From positions 33,887 through 97,886 of IMG/VR virus record IMGVR_UViG_3300025684_000015: DNA of 64,000 bases, one strand, 5' to 3'. The stretch is from a virus. Every line of letters begins with the position of its first letter. The stretch's first letter is position 1. The notes under the pieces are model-generated. The model saw only the letters and a list, made by a program, of their open reading frames with translations, made no database searches and was not told the origin of the DNA. This document shows positions 39,373 to 47,847 of the stretch, in pieces. The translations under genes and the position numbers were made by a program.

Positions 39373-39399
39373 ACTTTCTCCATCACAATCAATAAGTAT

Positions 39400-39428
39400 A
39401 TTATACACAAGTTTACAGCAAATGTAAA
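39400..39428 (-). promoter_or_regulatory. early-type promoter for gene 43
   Basis: Minus strand TTTACA (39428-39423), 17 bases, TATAAT (39405-39400), about 20 bases before the transcript's first ATG at 39372. It overlaps the end of the 59-residue gene upstream. Confidence 0.85.
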
Positions 39429-39429
39429 C

Positions 39430-39609
39430 CTATTTTTTCACATCAATGTCTTTTATTGCAGTATCACATTGTTGGCAACATTCTGGTGTACCACATTTGT
39501 CGTGAACTAAATCACCATCTACACCAAAAATTCTTTCCCAATTTTTTGAGTATGCGTCGGTATCTACTATTGGTCTTAGCTTAGATCCCTTACCATTGGT
39601 TGGTGTCAT
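39430..39609 (-). CDS. 59-residue Cys-rich small protein
   Basis: ATG at 39609 overlaps the stop of the M15 peptidase gene (ATGA). Begins MTPTNGKGSKLRPIVDTDAY and contains NWERIFG, a pattern I associate with short conserved proteins of T4-like marine phages. The C-terminal half has C-G-T-P-E-C-C-Q-Q-C, which could bind zinc. Unknown function. Confidence 0.65.
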   Translation of the reverse strand: MTPTNGKGSKLRPIVDTDAYSKNWERIFGVDGDLVHDKCGTPECCQQCDTAIKDIDVKK

Positions 39610-40070
39610 TCATTAATACCTTCCGCATAGACAGTTTTACCATTTACACGCGAGGCTGTTAAAATAGACTTACGATTTTCGCCATCTGCTCTGTATGAAA
39701 CGTGTACCCAACCGGAATCAGGAATTCCTGGTGTATAGAATTCTAGAATAACTTGATCAAAGTCTAAATTATCTACAATCCAGTTTGCTAAGTCTGCGTT
39801 AGCTACTCCTGGAACTTCAATGTCTGCGGCTTGGCCTTTACAGTGTTGGCTAGTAGCGGATCCACCCACAGCTTCATTCAATTCAGGACAACGATATCCA
39901 CTATTCAGAACTGTAGGACCAAAATGATCACGCACTTTCTGTACAACATTTTCAAAAAGTGCTACAGCAGCATCAAGGTGTTCTCCTTGAGGGGTATTAT
40001 CAATGCCTTTACGCTCAGCGGTTTGAGACTTTGTAAATTCGGCCATTGAGAAATTTTTAGACAGTTTCAT
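39606..40070 (-). CDS. M15-type D-Ala-D-Ala peptidase, endolysin candidate
   Basis: 154 residues. Peptidase_M15_3 features: LNSGYRCPELNEAVGG (~56-71), the zinc-site SQHCKGQAADIEV (~75-87; H...D) and the third ligand region SGWVHVSYR (~125-133). It cuts peptide cross-links in peptidoglycan and is the best lysis enzyme in the window. No signal peptide, so release would need a holin. GGAG lies upstream of the ATG at ~8 bases. Confidence 0.9.
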   Translation of the reverse strand: MKLSKNFSMAEFTKSQTAERKGIDNTPQGEHLDAAVALFENVVQKVRDHFGPTVLNSGYRCPELNEAVGGSATSQHCKGQAADIEVPGVANADLANWIVDNLDFDQVILEFYTPGIPDSGWVHVSYRADGENRKSILTASRVNGKTVYAEGINE

Positions 40071-40094
40071 GTTATCTCCTATTAGAAAATGAAA

Positions 40095-40112
40095 GGGAGC
40101 CCAAAGACTCCC
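40095..40112 (-). terminator. hairpin terminator
   Basis: GGGAG (40095-40099) / CTCCC (40108-40112), with an A/T-flanked stem extended by AAAG/CTTT on the outer side. It follows the 40132-40347 gene on the minus strand. Confidence 0.65.
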
Positions 40113-40131
40113 CTTTATTTATTCACTAGTT

Positions 40132-40347
40132 TTATTTATTGTCTATAATACGCCGGACAATATCGTGATGCGATACATTTTTAAAATCATTAGTATGATC
40201 TTTTAAATATGTCGCAGTTTCCCACGCCGCTTGCATGCGCCGTGCTTCCATGAGGCTATTTAAAAAGCCACCAAAGAAATTAATTACCGGCATTACCATT
40301 TTCTTCAGTGAGAAAGTGGGTCTCCGGAACGCTACTTGTGTTTTCAT
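40132..40347 (-). CDS. small basic protein, unknown
   Basis: 71 residues with an amphipathic/hydrophobic region (MVMPVINFFGGFLNSLMEAR, ~17-36) and a helical C-terminus with HHDIVRRIIDNK. The R-x-x-A-A-W-x-T-A-x-Y-L pattern recalls small DUF1127-like proteins but is not conclusive. Overlaps the end of the Hsp20 gene by 68 bases, with GAGGAA before its ATG. Confidence 0.6.
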   Translation of the reverse strand: MKTQVAFRRPTFSLKKMVMPVINFFGGFLNSLMEARRMQAAWETATYLKDHTNDFKNVSHHDIVRRIIDNK

Positions 40348-40783
40348 TTGAGTTTCCTCGTAAGGTTGAATTGATTTCGATTTTACGAGGACGCATTTCT
40401 TCTGGGACGACTACTTCTAAATAAATAGCAAGAATACCGTCTACTAGATCTGCTCCATTTACTTGAACATATTCAGACATCCGAAAGGTTTTTTCGAACT
40501 TCTTAGTAGAAATACTTTTGTGAATGTATTCCCTACCACGATTTTCATGGTTACCTCTTACCTTCAATGTTCTATCTTTCACGTCAATTTCTAACTCATT
40601 GAGGTGGAAACCTGCAACAGCTAATTCAATTGTATATCTAGTATCGTCTTCTTTTACGATATTATGTGGAGGATAGTTATCTTTTGAATGTCTAGCCACT
40701 CGGTCAAGCTCATCAAATAAATGATCGAACCCAACAAACGCTGAACGTGGAAAGAGAGTATGTACACCTTGTGTATTAGTCAT
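40280..40783 (-). CDS. hsp20: Hsp20-family small heat shock protein
   Basis: 167 residues from ATG 40783 (perfect AGGAGGT upstream). Alpha-crystallin domain: YPPHNIVKEDDTRYTIELAV (~39-58), GFHLNELEIDVKDRTLKVRG (~60-79), YIHKSISTKKFEKTFRMSEY (~86-105) and DGILAIYLEVVVPEE (~113). N-terminal F-x-x-L-F-D-E-L is typical. A chaperone for phage or host proteins; Hsp20 genes are frequent in marine T4-like phages and thought to assist scaffolding. Confidence 0.93.
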   Translation of the reverse strand: MTNTQGVHTLFPRSAFVGFDHLFDELDRVARHSKDNYPPHNIVKEDDTRYTIELAVAGFHLNELEIDVKDRTLKVRGNHENRGREYIHKSISTKKFEKTFRMSEYVQVNGADLVDGILAIYLEVVVPEEMRPRKIEINSTLRGNSNENTSSVPETHFLTEENGNAGN

Positions 40784-40873
40784 TATTGACCTCCTATTTA
40801 AAGCAAGGTTATGTTTTAAGACCGGCGCTATTCGCCGCATCCGTTATTATATATACGAGAATCTTATGAGATT

Positions 40874-41407
40874 TTAATTAGATTCTAAATATTGTACTAA
40901 GTTTTCTGGTTTGGTTTCACCATATGGATCTGTATCTTCACCGTCGTTATTGATACCTGGCTCTTGCCACCATTTTTCAATAACACCATCGTTGAATACA
41001 CACATATAGCGCCATGATCTGTTGCCAAATCCTAAATGGTTTTTACCAATAAGCATGCCCATGAATCGAGTAAAGTTACCAGATCCATCAGGAATTACTT
41101 TTACGTTCTGAATATTCTGAGCTTTAGCCCATGCGTTCATAACAAAAGCATCATTGACAGAAATGCAATACACTTCGTCAATACCTAAACTACGAATTTT
41201 ATCATAGTTCTCTTCAAAACCTGGAAGCTGATACGTAGAACATGTTGGTGTAAATGCTCCAGGTAAACTAAAGATTGCTACTCTTTTTCCTTTTAAGAGA
41301 GAATCGCTTGTTACATCTTCCCAGCGATATGGGTTAGGTCCTTCTATACTTTCATCACGAACACGAGTTTTAAACACCACGCAGGGTGCTTTAAAGCCTT
41401 CAATCAT
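40874..41407 (-). CDS. peroxiredoxin (Prx5-like)
   Basis: 177 residues. Active-site loop AIFSLPGAFTPTCSTYQLPG (~45-64) with the peroxidatic Cys in P-T-C-S, then VYCISVNDAFVMNAWAKAQ (~85) and the NRSWRYMCVFNDGVIEKWWQ strand (~125-145). It reduces peroxides with glutathione or thioredoxin. A host-derived stress gene inside the replication cluster, one base after regA ends; presumably protects replication from oxidation. Confidence 0.93.
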   Translation of the reverse strand: MIEGFKAPCVVFKTRVRDESIEGPNPYRWEDVTSDSLLKGKRVAIFSLPGAFTPTCSTYQLPGFEENYDKIRSLGIDEVYCISVNDAFVMNAWAKAQNIQNVKVIPDGSGNFTRFMGMLIGKNHLGFGNRSWRYMCVFNDGVIEKWWQEPGINNDGEDTDPYGETKPENLVQYLESN

Positions 41408-41408
41408 T

Positions 41409-41780
41409 TTACTTATTACCTATATTATATTTTGGACATAATTCCCAGTTGTTTTTATCCTTAAACGGGATAATTTTAATCTGACGAAGAGGGGCAACTG
41501 GTTGAGCTTGTGCCTTATCGTCAATTGTAATAAGACCCCAATCACTCATAAGAGTTGCGATCGTATTACGTCTAGCAATATCATTTTCTTCTAAGTTGGA
41601 TTTTTTACCATCAAGGAGAAATAACTCCTTAAAATGAACGATAAAATATCTACCTTGCTTATGTAGAATATGACAAGATTGAAATAGTTTATTTTCTTTT
41701 CTAGAAGCCACACCGATTCGAGTAAGTGTTTCACGCACTTTTAAGAAATCATCGGGCTCGTTGAGGGTAACCTCTAGCAT
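41409..41780 (-). CDS. regA: RegA translational repressor
   Basis: 123 residues with the start at MLEVTLNEPDDF (41780), which matches T4 RegA in length (122) and N-terminus; the longer frame would begin with GTG at 41819. Conserved core SCHILHKQGRYFIVHFKELF (~37-56) and NTIATLMSDWGLITI. RegA binds early mRNAs near their start codons and represses translation, including its own and that of clamp-loader genes. The start has a weak ribosome binding site, in line with autoregulation. Confidence 0.92.
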   Translation of the reverse strand: MLEVTLNEPDDFLKVRETLTRIGVASRKENKLFQSCHILHKQGRYFIVHFKELFLLDGKKSNLEENDIARRNTIATLMSDWGLITIDDKAQAQPVAPLRQIKIIPFKDKNNWELCPKYNIGNK

Positions 41781-41805
41781 ATGGCCAGGGTTCCAATCAA
41801 TTAAA

Positions 41806-42189
41806 TTATTTTCTTCCACCTTTATAAACCTTTGTTTTTAAGTTTGTTATTTGGTCTGGCGATAGAAGAGATAGTACTTGGCGGGCTTTTTCGTTGCTAT
41901 AACCATAATACTGTTTAATTACTTCCACGTCATCGATATTATGGGCTTTCACCCATTTAGAAAATCTTTTTTTCTTCCTAATCATATTTATAAGAAAGTC
42001 GTTTTTAAGAAGATTATCGATTTGGTGGTAGCGATTCATCTCGTTAGCAAACAAGACAGTGTCATGGAAATAAGATAACCCACGGTTAACCATAAACCCA
42101 TTATATTCTTTTTCGCTGATGTCATCAACTATTAGCTGTTCTTTAGTATAGTTGATAGCATTAAGGTAATCAAACGGAGATTTCGACAT
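41806..42189 (-). CDS. 62: gp62 clamp loader small subunit
   Basis: 127 residues, shorter than T4 gp62 (187) as in other marine T4-like phages. Identified by position between 44 and regA and by the helical YLNAINYTKEQLI and RFSKWVKAHNIDDVEVIKQY segments. It forms the loader with gp44 and places gp45 on DNA. Overlaps the gene 44 stop by 20 bases. Confidence 0.88.
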   Translation of the reverse strand: MSKSPFDYLNAINYTKEQLIVDDISEKEYNGFMVNRGLSYFHDTVLFANEMNRYHQIDNLLKNDFLINMIRKKKRFSKWVKAHNIDDVEVIKQYYGYSNEKARQVLSLLSPDQITNLKTKVYKGGRK

Positions 42190-43099
42190 TGGCCATAATC
42201 TCCGTCATACACGCAACTACGTTTAGTTCATGATCAGCAACAAAAGCTTGTTTATATTGATAATCTGCTAGAATAAGAACTAATTGCGGAATTGAGTGTG
42301 GTTGAATATTAGAATTCATACGATCATAAATTGCTCTAAAGATAGCAGACGCATCAGTATCAATATTATTTGCTACCCACGTACGCATTCCTTTAAAGTT
42401 TTTATCTTTTAGTTGCTTAAACAACTCATCGTAATTATCTGCACGAGCAACAGAATGAGTAATACCAGTTAAAGACTGGCGTTGTAACTCATTTAGAATA
42501 CGACGTAAATCTGGTGCAAACTTCATAATAATTTCTGCAACAGCTTTTTGTTCGTATTCAACACCCTCGGTTTTGAGGATACCTTCTACGCGTTTCATAA
42601 ACTCCATAGCAATATTTGGTAATGCTTTTTTAGAAATATTAAATTCATATACACCACAACGAGAGTGCAATGGCTCAATAATTCTATTTTTGAAGTTACA
42701 CGTAAGGATAAACCTGCAGTTATTGGCAAACTCTTCAATAAAACCACGAAGAGCCGGTTGTGTTGACTGCGGGTTCAAGTAATCTGCCTCATCAAGGATC
42801 ACAACCTTATAACCACCTTGTAGTGAGACAGATGACGCGAACTGCTTGATCTTGCCACGGAGGGTTTCAATATTACCTTCCTCAGATCCATTAATTAAGA
42901 TCCAGTCGAGGCCAAGTTCATTACAAAGAGCTTTGGCCACCGTGGTCTTACCAAGACCTGCTGTACCAGTAAACAGCATATTGGGCAGTTCGCCAGATTC
43001 AACAATTTTAGTAAAAGTGTTTTTTAAATCTTCGGTAAGTACACAATCAGAAATAGTTTTTGGGCGATACTTTTCTACCCATAAGAAATCATTAGACAT
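42170..43099 (-). CDS. 44: gp44 clamp loader ATPase subunit
   Basis: 309 residues. AAA+ motifs: WVEKYRPKTISDCVL (~7-21), Walker A MLFTGTAGLGKTTVAKALCN (~40-59), Walker B VVILDEADYLN (~97-107), sensor 1 CRFILTCNFKNRI (~125) and SRCGVYEF (~145). It hydrolyses ATP to load the clamp. Preceded by the terminator at 43129-43150, so probably has its own transcript or readthrough. Confidence 0.96.
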   Translation of the reverse strand: MSNDFLWVEKYRPKTISDCVLTEDLKNTFTKIVESGELPNMLFTGTAGLGKTTVAKALCNELGLDWILINGSEEGNIETLRGKIKQFASSVSLQGGYKVVILDEADYLNPQSTQPALRGFIEEFANNCRFILTCNFKNRIIEPLHSRCGVYEFNISKKALPNIAMEFMKRVEGILKTEGVEYEQKAVAEIIMKFAPDLRRILNELQRQSLTGITHSVARADNYDELFKQLKDKNFKGMRTWVANNIDTDASAIFRAIYDRMNSNIQPHSIPQLVLILADYQYKQAFVADHELNVVACMTEIMANVEISV

Positions 43100-43128
43100 T
43101 CACGTACTCCATAATATAAAGAAAAGTT

Positions 43129-43150
43129 GAGGGGCTAACCGTGGCCCCTC
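43129..43150 (-). terminator. hairpin between gp45 operon and gene 44
   Basis: GAGGGGC (43129-43135) / GCCCCTC (43144-43150), 8-base loop, followed on the minus strand by AACTTTTCTTT. Likely partial terminator separating clamp from loader expression. Confidence 0.75.
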
Positions 43151-43193
43151 GCGCGCGTATTAAGTCGCGACACTATCACCACCATGGGAGTGG

Positions 43194-43406
43194 TTATTCA
43201 TCAGTTTCAGCATCAGCCATGGCTTGTTCTTGTTCAAGATTTTCTACAAGCTGAATGACTTGAATACACTGATCACGTAGTCCACCAATGGTAGACAGTT
43301 CTTCACCTTTAAAGGCACCACGTTGTGTCATTGCATCAATAACAGCTACGGTTGACCGCGCTGATTTATTAGCAACATCACTAAGTTGTTGAACAGTTTC
43401 AGACAT
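43194..43406 (-). CDS. small helical protein downstream of gp45, unknown
   Basis: 70 residues from MSETVQQLSDVANKSARSTV, ATG 43406 with GGAG at 7-8 bases. All-helical, with a Met/Gln-rich TQRGAFKGEELSTIGGLRDQ centre and acidic tail. T4 rpbA lies at this position downstream of 45, but I see no clear similarity. Overlaps nothing essential and ends before the 43129-43150 hairpin. Confidence 0.65.
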   Translation of the reverse strand: MSETVQQLSDVANKSARSTVAVIDAMTQRGAFKGEELSTIGGLRDQCIQVIQLVENLEQEQAMADAETDE

Positions 43407-43407
43407 A

Positions 43408-44085
43408 TTATACTCCAAATGTTGAGGTTTTTTCAAGTGCGATCCAGTATTTTACTGGAGTTGATTTATTACTAAACTCTGAGATGAGCTTAGAAGAAAT
43501 CTTAACGTCATAATCTCCGGGAAGAATTTTAAGATTGCTAATGCTAAGAATAAAATTAAATGCTGCGCCTTCTGTATAGTTGCCATCAATATCAATTGAA
43601 AATACATTAGACGTAGTATTTTTCGAGTCAACCACAGAGAGATTAATTACACCATCACTTGGTGTGATTGATACTTCTCCATGACCTAGAGCAGATGCCG
43701 CACGTTTTACTTTATTTAATGTGTCATTATCTAAAGTAAATGAAACTTCCGCTTCAGGCATCTTAATATCTTTTTGCGGAGTAGTCAAAGTTTCTTCAGC
43801 TGAGAAAAAGTATTTGACTCGAGATCTACCAGAAGAATCAGAAATGCGAACATGTCCTTCATCAAACTGCAGATTAGGTGCATCAACAAGCCCAAGCACG
43901 CTGATAAATTCATTTAGATCATAGATACCAAAATCTTTTGAAAAGCTTTCGGTAACTTCGGCTGAAGCTAAAACATTACGAGCTTCAGAGATAGTTTTGA
44001 TTGTAGTGCCTTCACGAATCAAAATATTCTGGTTAATACCAGAAAAGTTTTTTAATACCGATAGGGTGTTTTCACTTAGTTCCAT
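43408..44085 (-). CDS. 45: gp45 sliding clamp
   Basis: 225 residues from MELSENTLSVLKNFSGINQN (ATG 44085 after GGAG; the longer frame begins with GTG). Two-domain clamp pattern as in T4 gp45 (228): GTTIKTISEARNVLASAEV (~28), FGIYDLNEFISVLGLVDAP (~55) and the C-terminal KYWIALEKTSTFG. It tethers gp43 to DNA and also activates late transcription with gp55. The promoter is at 44114-44142. Confidence 0.95.
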   Translation of the reverse strand: MELSENTLSVLKNFSGINQNILIREGTTIKTISEARNVLASAEVTESFSKDFGIYDLNEFISVLGLVDAPNLQFDEGHVRISDSSGRSRVKYFFSAEETLTTPQKDIKMPEAEVSFTLDNDTLNKVKRAASALGHGEVSITPSDGVINLSVVDSKNTTSNVFSIDIDGNYTEGAAFNFILSISNLKILPGDYDVKISSKLISEFSNKSTPVKYWIALEKTSTFGV

Positions 44086-44113
44086 TATATACTCCACGTT
44101 TCAATATACTTAT

Positions 44114-44142
44114 ATTATACACAATTTTCATAGGTTTGTAAA
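44114..44142 (-). promoter_or_regulatory. early-type promoter for gene 45
   Basis: Minus strand TTTACA (44142-44137), 17 bases, TATAAT (44119-44114), 29 bases before the gene 45 ATG. Confidence 0.87.
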
Positions 44143-44147
44143 CAGTT

Positions 44148-45866
44148 TTATGCATTCATTTTACTAAAATTTTTGTCTTTTATGAATTCAATCTTAGATT
44201 TGAATTTACCATCTAAGATATCTCCTTTATGTGATATCACAAATACGTTTGTATCTTCTGTTAATGTAGATAAAATCTTAAGGAGATTTTCTACTCCATC
44301 TACATCAAGTGAAGAATCAAATGTCTCATCAAGAATCAAAAGATTTGTTGAGATTGAATTCTTCATCTTAGCAATTTGTCTCCACGTAAAGAGTAAAGCC
44401 AAATCGATTCTTTGTTTCTCACCTTCAGAGAAGGAAGCATAAGTAAACTCATCACGATGACGTGATCGAATAGTTTCTTGGAATGATTCGTCCAAATCAA
44501 AATGAACGAAGAAATCAAGCACTTGTAAATATTGATTAACGAGATTATTTATAACTGGTAAATACTGTTTTATAATCTTTGTCTTGATACCAGTATCTTT
44601 TAGCATTTCACCAATTACTTCGTTGTACGATCTTTGCTCACTGAGAAATAACCTTTGCTCCTGATAGGTATCTTTTTGATCTGATAAGTTCTGAAGAGTC
44701 TCCGTTGCTTCTGCCAGATCTCCTCCTCCACCTTCGATTTTGGTAAGATCACTTCTTTTAACTGATAGTCCAGACGAAATCTGCCCAAGTCTCTTATTGT
44801 TAGTGAGTAATAAATGCTGTTTGTTCGCGATAGCCTGGTGTACCTTATTCGCGACGTTAAGATCTGATTCAGTTTGACCTGATTCTTGAGAGATAGTGTT
44901 AAGTTTTGAACTAATGGTTTTTGCAGAAGAAGTTGCATCGGCGATTTTTGACGAGCGTAATTCGCTACCAATATCTTGGGAACAAGTTGGGCACGTGGTG
45001 TTATCTTCGAAGAACTTCGTTTCTTTGACGAGCTTTTTAATTTCTGATTTGAGCTCATGTTCATGCTCCTTTAATGAAGACTGTTTTGAATTTAATTTAG
45101 CTAAAGTCTCTGAAACCTTTTGCGTATTGGATTCAATGAACGTCCCGAGCTCAGAGTTTTCGTTCGTGAGTCTTGTCTGTTCTTCCTCAAGTTCAATAAT
45201 TTCCTCTTTAATCTTATCCGCGTATTCTTTATTAAGCGCTTTAACATCTTTGATATACTTCTTTTGTGTATCAACTTTATTAACAATGAGATCTAATTGA
45301 TAAGAAATTTCGTTTGTTTTATCTTTTAAGATGCCATTCTTTTCACGCAGTAATTGATTCATTTTAGAGAATACGTTAATATCCAACAAGTCTTCAATTA
45401 CTTCACGTCTATGGCCACCAGGTAGTTGCATAAAGGGAATGAATGAGGAAGAACCCAATACAACTACCTGATGGAACGTTTTATGCGTTAACTTAAGAAT
45501 ATTTTGTTCTATGATTTTTTGATATTCTTTAGAATGAGATGCTTGATCAATCATTGATCCATTCTGCCAAATCTCAAAAATTCCTGGTTTAATACCACGC
45601 ACAATTTTATATTCTACATTGCCAACAGCAAATTCTACTTCTACAACACAATCTTTCTTATTGATTGAGTTAACCAATTGTGGTTTATTAATATTACGGT
45701 GTGGTTTACCAAATAACGCAAATGAAATAGCATCTAGCATTGTTGATTTGCCAGAACCATTATGGCCAATAATCAATGTTGATTGGCTTTTATTCAAATG
45801 GATTTCAGTAAACTTATTACCAGTAGATAAAAAGTTTTTATATTTTATAGATTTAAATAATAGCAT
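44148..45866 (-). CDS. 46: gp46 recombination nuclease subunit (SbcC/Rad50 family)
   Basis: 572 residues. Walker A LIIGHNGSGKSTMLDAISFA (~31-50), Q-loop region SFIPFMQLPGGHRREVIEDL (~140), long coiled coil with the zinc-hook C-P-T-C in NTTCPTCSQDIGS (~293), and C-terminal ABC signature FSEGEKQRIDLALLFTW (~475) with LLILDETFDSSLD. With gp47 it resects DNA ends for recombination. The gene 47 stop lies 5 bases upstream. Confidence 0.96.
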   Translation of the reverse strand: MLLFKSIKYKNFLSTGNKFTEIHLNKSQSTLIIGHNGSGKSTMLDAISFALFGKPHRNINKPQLVNSINKKDCVVEVEFAVGNVEYKIVRGIKPGIFEIWQNGSMIDQASHSKEYQKIIEQNILKLTHKTFHQVVVLGSSSFIPFMQLPGGHRREVIEDLLDINVFSKMNQLLREKNGILKDKTNEISYQLDLIVNKVDTQKKYIKDVKALNKEYADKIKEEIIELEEEQTRLTNENSELGTFIESNTQKVSETLAKLNSKQSSLKEHEHELKSEIKKLVKETKFFEDNTTCPTCSQDIGSELRSSKIADATSSAKTISSKLNTISQESGQTESDLNVANKVHQAIANKQHLLLTNNKRLGQISSGLSVKRSDLTKIEGGGGDLAEATETLQNLSDQKDTYQEQRLFLSEQRSYNEVIGEMLKDTGIKTKIIKQYLPVINNLVNQYLQVLDFFVHFDLDESFQETIRSRHRDEFTYASFSEGEKQRIDLALLFTWRQIAKMKNSISTNLLILDETFDSSLDVDGVENLLKILSTLTEDTNVFVISHKGDILDGKFKSKIEFIKDKNFSKMNA

Positions 45867-45871
45867 TCAAC

Positions 45872-46933
45872 TCACACTACTTCGAGGGATTGCGCCTCGG
45901 TCATAAGATCTGTCATTTCATTTTTAATACGATCTTTATTTAGATCCGTATCAACATTATCAATATATGCACTTAAGAGTTGTGAAGTATCTTCAACAGA
46001 TATACCATCATCTGATACATTTTCACCAATAAACTCCTGAAAATTCTCAGCAATTTTAAGTTCATAGATATCTTGATTCGAAATCTTATCAATAAATCGG
46101 TCAAAAGTAAATGATTCAGACTTATTTACTACAATAACTTTTACAAATTTGTTGGTAAGATCTTTTATCTTATAGTTATTATAATCTATTTCTTTGTCAT
46201 TGTACACAATTTTTTCGTACAAAGTGTGCGGATTTCTCACGGGTGTAAGTTCACGAGTTTTTGTATCTAATACGTGAAAATACTTAGGATCTCCACAATC
46301 AGACCAAGTCAATTCCATTTGACTACCAAGGTATTTAACATTGCCTTGTTCCGATTTAGTATGGAAATGCCCAGACATAACTAATTCAAATTTTTTGAAA
46401 ATGGTTGGATCCATTCCACCATTATTAGTAACACCTCTCATCATTTCAAATCCATTTAATTCTAGATGAGCACCAATAATTTGAGCATCACATGATTGAA
46501 TCCAATCAACTGTAGCTTTATAGTTTTCACTAGTAATCCATGGAATTAATCCCAACTTAAGACCATCATAGTCCATAACAGTTGGCTCCATAATAATATG
46601 AACGTTATTCATATAATGCCCAAGAAACTCTTTTAGCGAGTTTAGCTCATTAGTATTTTTATAATACGTATCATGATTACCAGGAATAATATCCATAGTC
46701 ATACCATTATCGCGTAATGGATCTAAGAATACTTTACGATTATGATTAACCGCTTTAACATTAATTTGTTTACGGTTATCGTAATAATCACCTAAATGTA
46801 GTACATGCGTGATTTTGTTTTCAATACAATATGGAAAAAAAGTATCGGTATAAAATCTAGTCTGATTTTCTAAAAAAATATCAGAAGAATTCCTGACATC
46901 ACAGTGTGTGTCATTCAGTATCGCCACTTTCAT
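45872..46933 (-). CDS. 47: gp47 recombination nuclease subunit (SbcD/Mre11 family)
   Basis: 353 residues. Metallophosphoesterase motifs: ILNDTHCDVRNSS (~4-16, D-x-H), HVLHLGDYYDNRKQIN (~43-58, G-D), IIPGNHDTYY (~80-89, G-N-H-D), and VMSGHFHTKSEQGNVKYLGS (~177, G-H-x-H). Nuclease partner of gp46. Overlaps the small AbrB-like gene by 23 bases. Confidence 0.96.
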   Translation of the reverse strand: MKVAILNDTHCDVRNSSDIFLENQTRFYTDTFFPYCIENKITHVLHLGDYYDNRKQINVKAVNHNRKVFLDPLRDNGMTMDIIPGNHDTYYKNTNELNSLKEFLGHYMNNVHIIMEPTVMDYDGLKLGLIPWITSENYKATVDWIQSCDAQIIGAHLELNGFEMMRGVTNNGGMDPTIFKKFELVMSGHFHTKSEQGNVKYLGSQMELTWSDCGDPKYFHVLDTKTRELTPVRNPHTLYEKIVYNDKEIDYNNYKIKDLTNKFVKVIVVNKSESFTFDRFIDKISNQDIYELKIAENFQEFIGENVSDDGISVEDTSQLLSAYIDNVDTDLNKDRIKNEMTDLMTEAQSLEVV

Positions 46934-47126
46934 TAGACAATTTCTCCTTTACTTCCGCAACATTATCAATTTTTCTTAAGACAACATAACCATCAAAAAT
47001 ATCAAATGATAACATATCGCCTTCTTTAGCATCAATTTGTTCTAGGATTTCATCGGGAATAGGGAGGATAAGATCTTCACCATCTTCAATAACTGTTGTA
47101 GTATAACGCTTTACTAGTTCACTCAT
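46911..47126 (-). CDS. AbrB/SpoVT-like swapped-hairpin protein
   Basis: 71 residues. Residues ~10-52 (DGEDLILPIPDEILEQIDAK, then EGDMLSFDIFDGYVVLRKI) follow the AbrB/MazE pattern: strand, L-P-I-P-x-E-x-L-x-x-I, then G-D-x-L and a final strand. Such proteins bind DNA as dimers or act as antitoxins. No toxin gene is adjacent, so a transcription-modulating role next to the late sigma gene is the simpler guess. ATG overlaps the gp55 stop. Confidence 0.75.
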   Translation of the reverse strand: MSELVKRYTTTVIEDGEDLILPIPDEILEQIDAKEGDMLSFDIFDGYVVLRKIDNVAEVKEKLSNESGDTE

Positions 47127-47719
47127 TCTAAAAACTCCGTTAAATCTGAGTCTACACTTTTAGTACGCTTTTTACGTACCTTCTCTTTTTTTACAAGCTC
47201 TTTAACTTCACCATCAACATGACGTACACGTTCAATTCTATCTTTCAAAGAATCGACAAAACTACCAATGGTATATTGACTCATTGCATCATTATCATCT
47301 GACGTAATAAAGTTTTCAATACCAGAACTAGTAAGATACTTCATCTTAATTTCTTGTTGTTTTTTCTCTTTTGCAATTCTACGTAAAAACGCATACCAAG
47401 TGATTTGTGTAAAGTACGCAAAAGCATTTGGTTTACCAGTTCTAGTTGCTGCTTCAATATCGTAATTATGAATAGCCTTTAAGCAATTTTCAACTGCGTC
47501 CATAACCATTTCTTCACGATAAGTATAGCGAATAAAATTGGCTTTATGCGATAATCCTTCGGCAATACGTAAGAAACATTGCGCAATATAATCTGGGACT
47601 TTTGGGATTTCAGTTTTAGTTGTTCTAGCTTCATTAACTGTACGAACGTAGTCAACAACCGATTGAGAAAACTGAGCATTATTTACATAATGAATACTTT
47701 CTCTTTTAGTTCTAGCCAT
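47123..47719 (-). CDS. 55: gp55 late sigma factor
   Basis: 198 residues. Sigma-like region around YREEMVMDAVENCLKAIHNY (~66-85) and NAFAYFTQITWYAFLRRIAK (~97-116) matches sigma70 region 2 as in T4 gp55 (185). It directs host RNA polymerase to TATAAATA promoters with gp45 as mobile activator. The octamers listed in this window are its expected targets. GGAACTG precedes the ATG. Confidence 0.95.
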   Translation of the reverse strand: MARTKRESIHYVNNAQFSQSVVDYVRTVNEARTTKTEIPKVPDYIAQCFLRIAEGLSHKANFIRYTYREEMVMDAVENCLKAIHNYDIEAATRTGKPNAFAYFTQITWYAFLRRIAKEKKQQEIKMKYLTSSGIENFITSDDNDAMSQYTIGSFVDSLKDRIERVRHVDGEVKELVKKEKVRKKRTKSVDSDLTEFLE

Positions 47720-47754
47720 ATCAGTTCCTATACATATAATTCATTTTATAGTTT

Positions 47755-47783
47755 ATTATATACCATCATGTAGCAAAAGTACA
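47755..47783 (-). promoter_or_regulatory. early-type promoter for gene 55
   Basis: Minus strand TGTACT (47783-47778), 17 bases, TATAAT (47760-47755), 36 bases upstream of the gene 55 ATG. Confidence 0.8.
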
Positions 47784-47818
47784 CTATTAAATTTGCGCTT
47801 GAGTAAAAAAAATAGTTG

Positions 47819-47847
47819 TGTACAGATGTGCATATCCATGGTATAAT
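47819..47847 (+). promoter_or_regulatory. plus-strand early-type promoter with no downstream plus-strand gene
   Basis: Plus strand TGTACA (47819-47824), 17 bases, TATAAT (47842-47847). It points into the 3' end of the minus-strand gene 47880-48374. No plus-strand coding frame follows, so any product is an RNA. Confidence 0.7.

Noticed and set aside
46911-47126. Toxin-antitoxin pair
   Set aside because: The AbrB-like protein could be an antitoxin, but its neighbours are gp55 and gp47, not a toxin.
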